Source: JBDSTZ01 sp039927975 (GTDB taxonomy: Bacteria; Pseudomonadota; Gammaproteobacteria; Burkholderiales; Burkholderiaceae_D). From it: 18,111 nt of DNA. The position numbers and the translations under genes were made by a program. Positions 15,373-18,111 of the stretch are shown piece after piece. The stretch's first letter is position 1. The number at the start of each line of letters is the position of its first letter. The DNA lies in contig JBDSTZ010000231.1 in assembly GCA_039927975.1 (NCBI GenBank), forward strand, positions 1 to 18,111, written 5' to 3'. Below the pieces are notes generated by a model. It worked only from the letters and a program-made list of their open reading frames with translations, was not told the DNA's origin and did no database searches.

Positions 15373-15378
15373 AAAGGA
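15373..15378 (+). promoter_or_regulatory. Ribosome binding site of the coiled-coil protein gene
   Basis: AAAGGA stands six bases before ATG 15385. It is among the strongest in the window and suggests this gene is translated at a higher rate than its neighbours. Confidence 0.6.
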
Positions 15379-15384
15379 AACACA

Positions 15385-16146
15385 ATGAGCAACGCAAGTG
15401 GTTGGGGTTTGACAGCGCGATTGATTTCGAAGCACTTCGGCGTCCTTGGCGACAAGGTGTCGGAAGCGATTGCCAATTTCGATCCGGAGACCGCGACTGA
15501 AGCCGACCGCGATCGCCTCGCCGACACCCTGCGCGCCACCGCCCAGAAGCTGGCGGCCGCCCGCGCCTCGTTCGAGAAGGAGCACGCCGACGTCGAGAAG
15601 CTGCGCACGCTGATCGCCAGCGACGAGAAGGCCTCGGCCACGCTGGCCGAACGCCTCGCCGCCGGTCGGATATCGGAAGCGACGATCAACCTGTTCTGCG
15701 ACGAGCTCGAAGCGAACAAGGCGCGCCTGCCGCAGGAGATCCAGGAAGAGGCGGACGCCCAGGAATACATGAGCGAGCTGCAGAAGATTGTCGATGCGCT
15801 GTCGAAGCAGTTGACCGAGTTCGACGCGGTGGCCAAGAAGGCGCTGCAATCGCTGGCGACGGCGCAGGCGCAGAAGGATCTGCAGGCGGCGCGCGCCGAG
15901 CGCCAGAGCCAGCTCGAAGGTTTGAAAGGCTTGCAGGGCCATTCGAGCGCGCTCGACGCGCTGACCCGCCGCGCGCAGACCGTCAGCAACGAGGCGGCCG
16001 GCATGCGCATCGTGGTCGATATCGCGCAAAAGCCGATCGACCAGAAGGCGGAACTCGATGCGATCAGGCAGTCGGTGGCGACGGGCGACAATGTTGGCGA
16101 GAGCGCCTTGCAGCGCTTGCAGCGGCTGTCGGCGAAGGCGGCGTAA
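15385..16146 (+). CDS. PspA/IM30-like coiled-coil protein
   Basis: This 253-residue protein is almost all alpha-helix and rich in Ala, Glu, Lys and Gln, with no signal peptide or membrane span. Heptad-like patterns run from about residue 45 to 200. The closing stretch ESALQRLQRLSAKAA resembles the C-terminal helix of the E. coli PspA-family protein YjfJ. PspA/IM30 proteins form rods or rings on the inner membrane and help it withstand stress. The match is by architecture and by position next to a DUF2491 gene rather than by strong motif identity, so a generic coiled-coil protein remains possible. It is the last gene of the three-gene run. Confidence 0.65.
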   Translation: MSNASGWGLTARLISKHFGVLGDKVSEAIANFDPETATEADRDRLADTLRATAQKLAAARASFEKEHADVEKLRTLIASDEKASATLAERLAAGRISEATINLFCDELEANKARLPQEIQEEADAQEYMSELQKIVDALSKQLTEFDAVAKKALQSLATAQAQKDLQAARAERQSQLEGLKGLQGHSSALDALTRRAQTVSNEAAGMRIVVDIAQKPIDQKAELDAIRQSVATGDNVGESALQRLQRLSAKAA

Positions 16147-16162
16147 AGAGCACGCGGCGCTT

Positions 16163-16186
16163 GGCGGGGCCATCGACATGGCCGCC
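16163..16186. terminator. Candidate bidirectional hairpin between converging genes
   Basis: GGCCAT-CGAC-ATGGCC (16168-16183) extends to GGC/GCC pairs across a two-base bulge, giving a nine-pair stem. It sits between the coiled-coil gene (plus) and the DUF2867 gene (minus), which converge over 106 bases. No good T tract follows on either strand, so it is only a fair terminator candidate. Confidence 0.4.
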
Positions 16187-16252
16187 GTCACGCGCATCTT
16201 CGGCACGGCCGGTGCTGCGATGGGAGAAGGCGGCCTCGGCGCGACCGCGCGA

Positions 16253-16762
16253 TCAGACCTGTCGCAGCACCGCCCGTACAATCAGCTTGTGCATGGGCGT
16301 TATGAACAGCATGTACACCCGCCCCAGCAGATTGTGAATATGGACGACGGTGGAAAACGCCACTGAGTGCTGCGTGCCGCGGGTGATTTTGCAGACCGAG
16401 ACTTTGACGTCCAGATGCTTGTCGGAGTCACCGAGGATAACTTCGTCGTCAGTGACCGACAGCAGCGAAAAGATTCCCACCCGATCGCCGGGCCGGTAAT
16501 CGCCTGCAGCCTTGCCGCCTGCTAGCGCATGCAGATGACCGAGGTTTTTCAAGCCGACCAGCGCGACCACGCGGTTTCGCAGCGCCATGCAGGCATTGAC
16601 CCAGCGCGGAGGGCGCGCCGCCGATTGAAGATAAATTTCCAGGGCCGTTTTATCGTCGTTTTCCAACGCGACTTCATAGGCATCGGAAAAATACGCGCCA
16701 GCGAGCTGTTGGGCGATGTAGCTAAGCGGCGGAACGGCTATTGGCGTAATTTGTCGGGGCAT
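16253..16762 (-). CDS. DUF2867 family protein
   Basis: This 169-residue protein has the DUF2867 pattern: PPRWVNACMALRNRVVALVG, then YRPGDRVGIFSLLSVTDDEVILGDSDKHLD, and the C-terminal FSTVVHIHNLLGRVYMLFITPMHKLIV. The same domain forms the C-terminal half of some NAD(P)-binding SDR proteins of the YbjT type and also occurs alone, as here. Its function is unknown. No signal peptide is seen; the hydrophobic C-terminal helix could touch the membrane. It starts 44 bases after the GH26 gene on the same strand, so cotranscription is possible, but no ribosome-binding site stands out. Confidence 0.85.
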   Translation of the reverse strand: MPRQITPIAVPPLSYIAQQLAGAYFSDAYEVALENDDKTALEIYLQSAARPPRWVNACMALRNRVVALVGLKNLGHLHALAGGKAAGDYRPGDRVGIFSLLSVTDDEVILGDSDKHLDVKVSVCKITRGTQHSVAFSTVVHIHNLLGRVYMLFITPMHKLIVRAVLRQV

Positions 16763-16806
16763 GGGCGTGGGTCGATGGATGGCACGGTCGCTTTTTTCAA
16801 GCGGCC

Positions 16807-17892
16807 CTATTTGTCGGCAGACCAGTCAGGCAATCGGTCCTTGGTGATGTACCGGGGATGACCGTAAGCGCGTTTTAAATCGTCGACGCTGTTGGACTTG
16901 CCGTCGGTGACGAAGTCCGTATGCCAGGTCATGAAGTAGGCCCAGTTCGCGCCATCGCGCGCCACCAGCGCGGGATCGGGAATCGGGCCGTTTTCATGTA
17001 GCGCGATCGGCCGCTTGGGGCCGACGATCGCCACCATCCGCTCGTACAGCGGTTTCAACGAACCATGGTCCTTCACGTACGTATCGGCGCCGGCGACGTC
17101 GACATACGCGTCGCCTGGATAGAACTTCGCGTCAGGCTCGCCGGTGTAGCCCAGCACCCACACCAGATTGTTCAGGCCTTTGGTCACCGTGTAGTAGTCG
17201 TGCATCTTGATCCACAACTTCTTGAAGTTATCCGGCCCGCTCTTGCCCCACCAGAACCAGGTGCCCGAGAATTCATGGAAAGGCCGCCACAGCACCGGCA
17301 CGCCCTTGTCGCGCAGGACCGCGAGTTTGCCTGCGATGATGTCGAGGTCGCGCATCATGGCCATATTCTGCGGCGTGCCGTCCCGCAGCGCGGCGTCCAC
17401 GTCGAAGTATTTTTGCGAATTCTTGTAGCCGGTGCCGATGTCGGGCGCGCCCCAGTGCCAGCAGATGGTGACGATGCCGCCTTCTTCCTTGTACCATTTT
17501 TCGGCGCGCACATTGAGCGCGTCGTAGTCTTTCGGGTCGATGTAGTCGAGGCCGAGGATCGCCGGCTGCTTACCGGTTTTGTCGAGGATGAAATCAAGCT
17601 CGTGACGCGCGCCGCCGCTGGCCCAGGTCGATTCCTGCTGGCCGGTGAGGGTGCGCTTGCCGATGCCGTCGACCAGATAGTCGAAGACCTTGCCGGCCTC
17701 CCTCGAGGCGTGGGGATTGCTCAGTTTTAGCGCGGGCGTGGGCGCAGGCATGAGTGTGGGCGCAGGCGGCGCGGCGGAGCAGCCGGTCAGGCTGGCGATG
17801 AGCGTCATGCCAGCGATGCCGGCGATGAAGCGCGCGGCCCGGATTCGCTGGAGGAAGGCGACAGTCTGCGTCGGAAGCCGGATTGTCCCCAC
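16807..17892 (-). CDS. Glycoside hydrolase family 26 lipoprotein (endo-beta-mannanase-like)
   Basis: This 361-residue protein has a basic/hydrophobic lipoprotein signal ending in SLTGC (Cys38), then a Pro-rich linker (about 40-56) and a single GH26 TIM-barrel domain. It carries TLTGQQESTW (81-90), CWHWGAPD, the acid/base motif LWRPFHEFSG (Glu207), WVLGYTGEPDAKFYPGD and the predicted nucleophile in IALHENGPIPDP (Glu300). GH26 enzymes cut beta-1,4-mannan and, in some members, beta-1,3/1,4-glucans or xylan, so the substrate is open. The GTG at 17892 lies one base after the stop of the partial upstream gene, and the signal peptide needs this upstream start rather than the internal ATG at residue 29. 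A lipoprotein mannanase inside a tight operon could trim an exported polysaccharide. Confidence 0.92.
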   Translation of the reverse strand: MGTIRLPTQTVAFLQRIRAARFIAGIAGMTLIASLTGCSAAPPAPTLMPAPTPALKLSNPHASREAGKVFDYLVDGIGKRTLTGQQESTWASGGARHELDFILDKTGKQPAILGLDYIDPKDYDALNVRAEKWYKEEGGIVTICWHWGAPDIGTGYKNSQKYFDVDAALRDGTPQNMAMMRDLDIIAGKLAVLRDKGVPVLWRPFHEFSGTWFWWGKSGPDNFKKLWIKMHDYYTVTKGLNNLVWVLGYTGEPDAKFYPGDAYVDVAGADTYVKDHGSLKPLYERMVAIVGPKRPIALHENGPIPDPALVARDGANWAYFMTWHTDFVTDGKSNSVDDLKRAYGHPRYITKDRLPDWSADK

Positions 17893-17893
17893 G

Positions 17894-18111
17894 TTATTTC
17901 AAGGTCTCGGCGCCGGTCATCAGCGACTCGACGGCGCGGTCGAACAGGGGCGCGTATTCGAGCGGACGCATGGTCGAATTTTCAAGCACCTCCAGCAGCG
18001 GCGCGCGCAGGTAGATCGACGGTGCATCTTCCCCGGCCACCGTGAACAGGAAGGCGCTGCCGCCGGCGCTCACGGTGCACAGCAGGGCGCTGCGGTAGCG
18101 CTCCTCGATCC
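17894..18111 (-). CDS. Unidentified protein, C-terminal 71 residues (5' end outside window)
   Basis: The minus-strand frame is open from the window edge to TAA at 17894-17896. It reads through SALLCTVSAGGSAFLFTV, then EDAPSIYLRAPLLEVL and ends LFDRAVESLMTGAETLK. Composition and third-position GC fit a real gene, and the stop is one base from the GH26 start. I do not recognise the family. The mix of short beta strands and a C-terminal amphipathic helix suggests a soluble domain. Its position suggests it belongs to the same unit as the GH26 lipoprotein. Confidence 0.7.
   Translation of the reverse strand, partial: IEERYRSALLCTVSAGGSAFLFTVAGEDAPSIYLRAPLLEVLENSTMRPLEYAPLFDRAVESLMTGAETLK

Noticed and set aside
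16178..16366. Short plus-strand frame beginning MAAVTRIFGTAGAAMGEGG after the coiled-coil gene
   Set aside because: The start looks protein-like, but it sits in a hairpin, has only a GGCGGGG-type site ahead, and most of it is antisense to the DUF2867 gene.

Overview
The window looks like a chromosomal segment of a high-GC betaproteobacterium. Gene order smc-zipA-ligA-galU-def and the flavour of the proteins suggest Oxalobacteraceae (Massilia, Duganella or Janthinobacterium relatives). That placement is an inference, because no rRNA or other taxonomic marker is present. I see no tRNA, CRISPR array, insertion sequence or integrase.

Left edge (1-1541): the C-terminal part of a heparinase II/III-type polysaccharide lyase ends in a hairpin-plus-T terminator candidate. 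A TorD-like chaperone gene follows, with no molybdoenzyme gene in view.

Core plus-strand run (1718-11384): smc, zipA, ligA, galU, a peptide deformylase, a small exported beta-barrel-like protein and a GlxA-type AraC regulator. Gaps are 0-12 bases, and three junctions are 4-base ATGA overlaps. The run joins chromosome condensation, division, DNA ligation, UDP-glucose supply, protein maturation and the envelope in one probable transcription unit, starting from an extended -10 promoter at 1662-1670.

Minus-strand block (11415-13789): a di-heme cytochrome c peroxidase/MauG-type enzyme is translationally coupled to a small YtkA-like lipoprotein. Further upstream lies a phage CII-family regulator with no prophage around it. 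A possible remnant of a third gene in the peroxidase operon starts right at the peroxidase stop codon and runs into glxA.

Divergent plus-strand block (13877-16146): three adjacent genes encode an exported Pro-rich single-pass membrane protein, a DUF2491 (YjfK-like) protein and a PspA/IM30-like coiled-coil protein. The set recalls the E. coli yjf locus and probably works at the envelope. It shares an AT-rich 87-base promoter region with the CII-family regulator.

Right edge (16253-18111, minus): an unidentified partial gene, a GH26 endo-mannanase-like lipoprotein and a DUF2867 protein, closely packed and probably cotranscribed. The most interesting items are the MauG/YtkA-like pair, the CII regulator facing the DUF2491/PspA-like module, and the truncated-looking reading frame after the peroxidase gene. 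None of these proves a new system from sequence alone.
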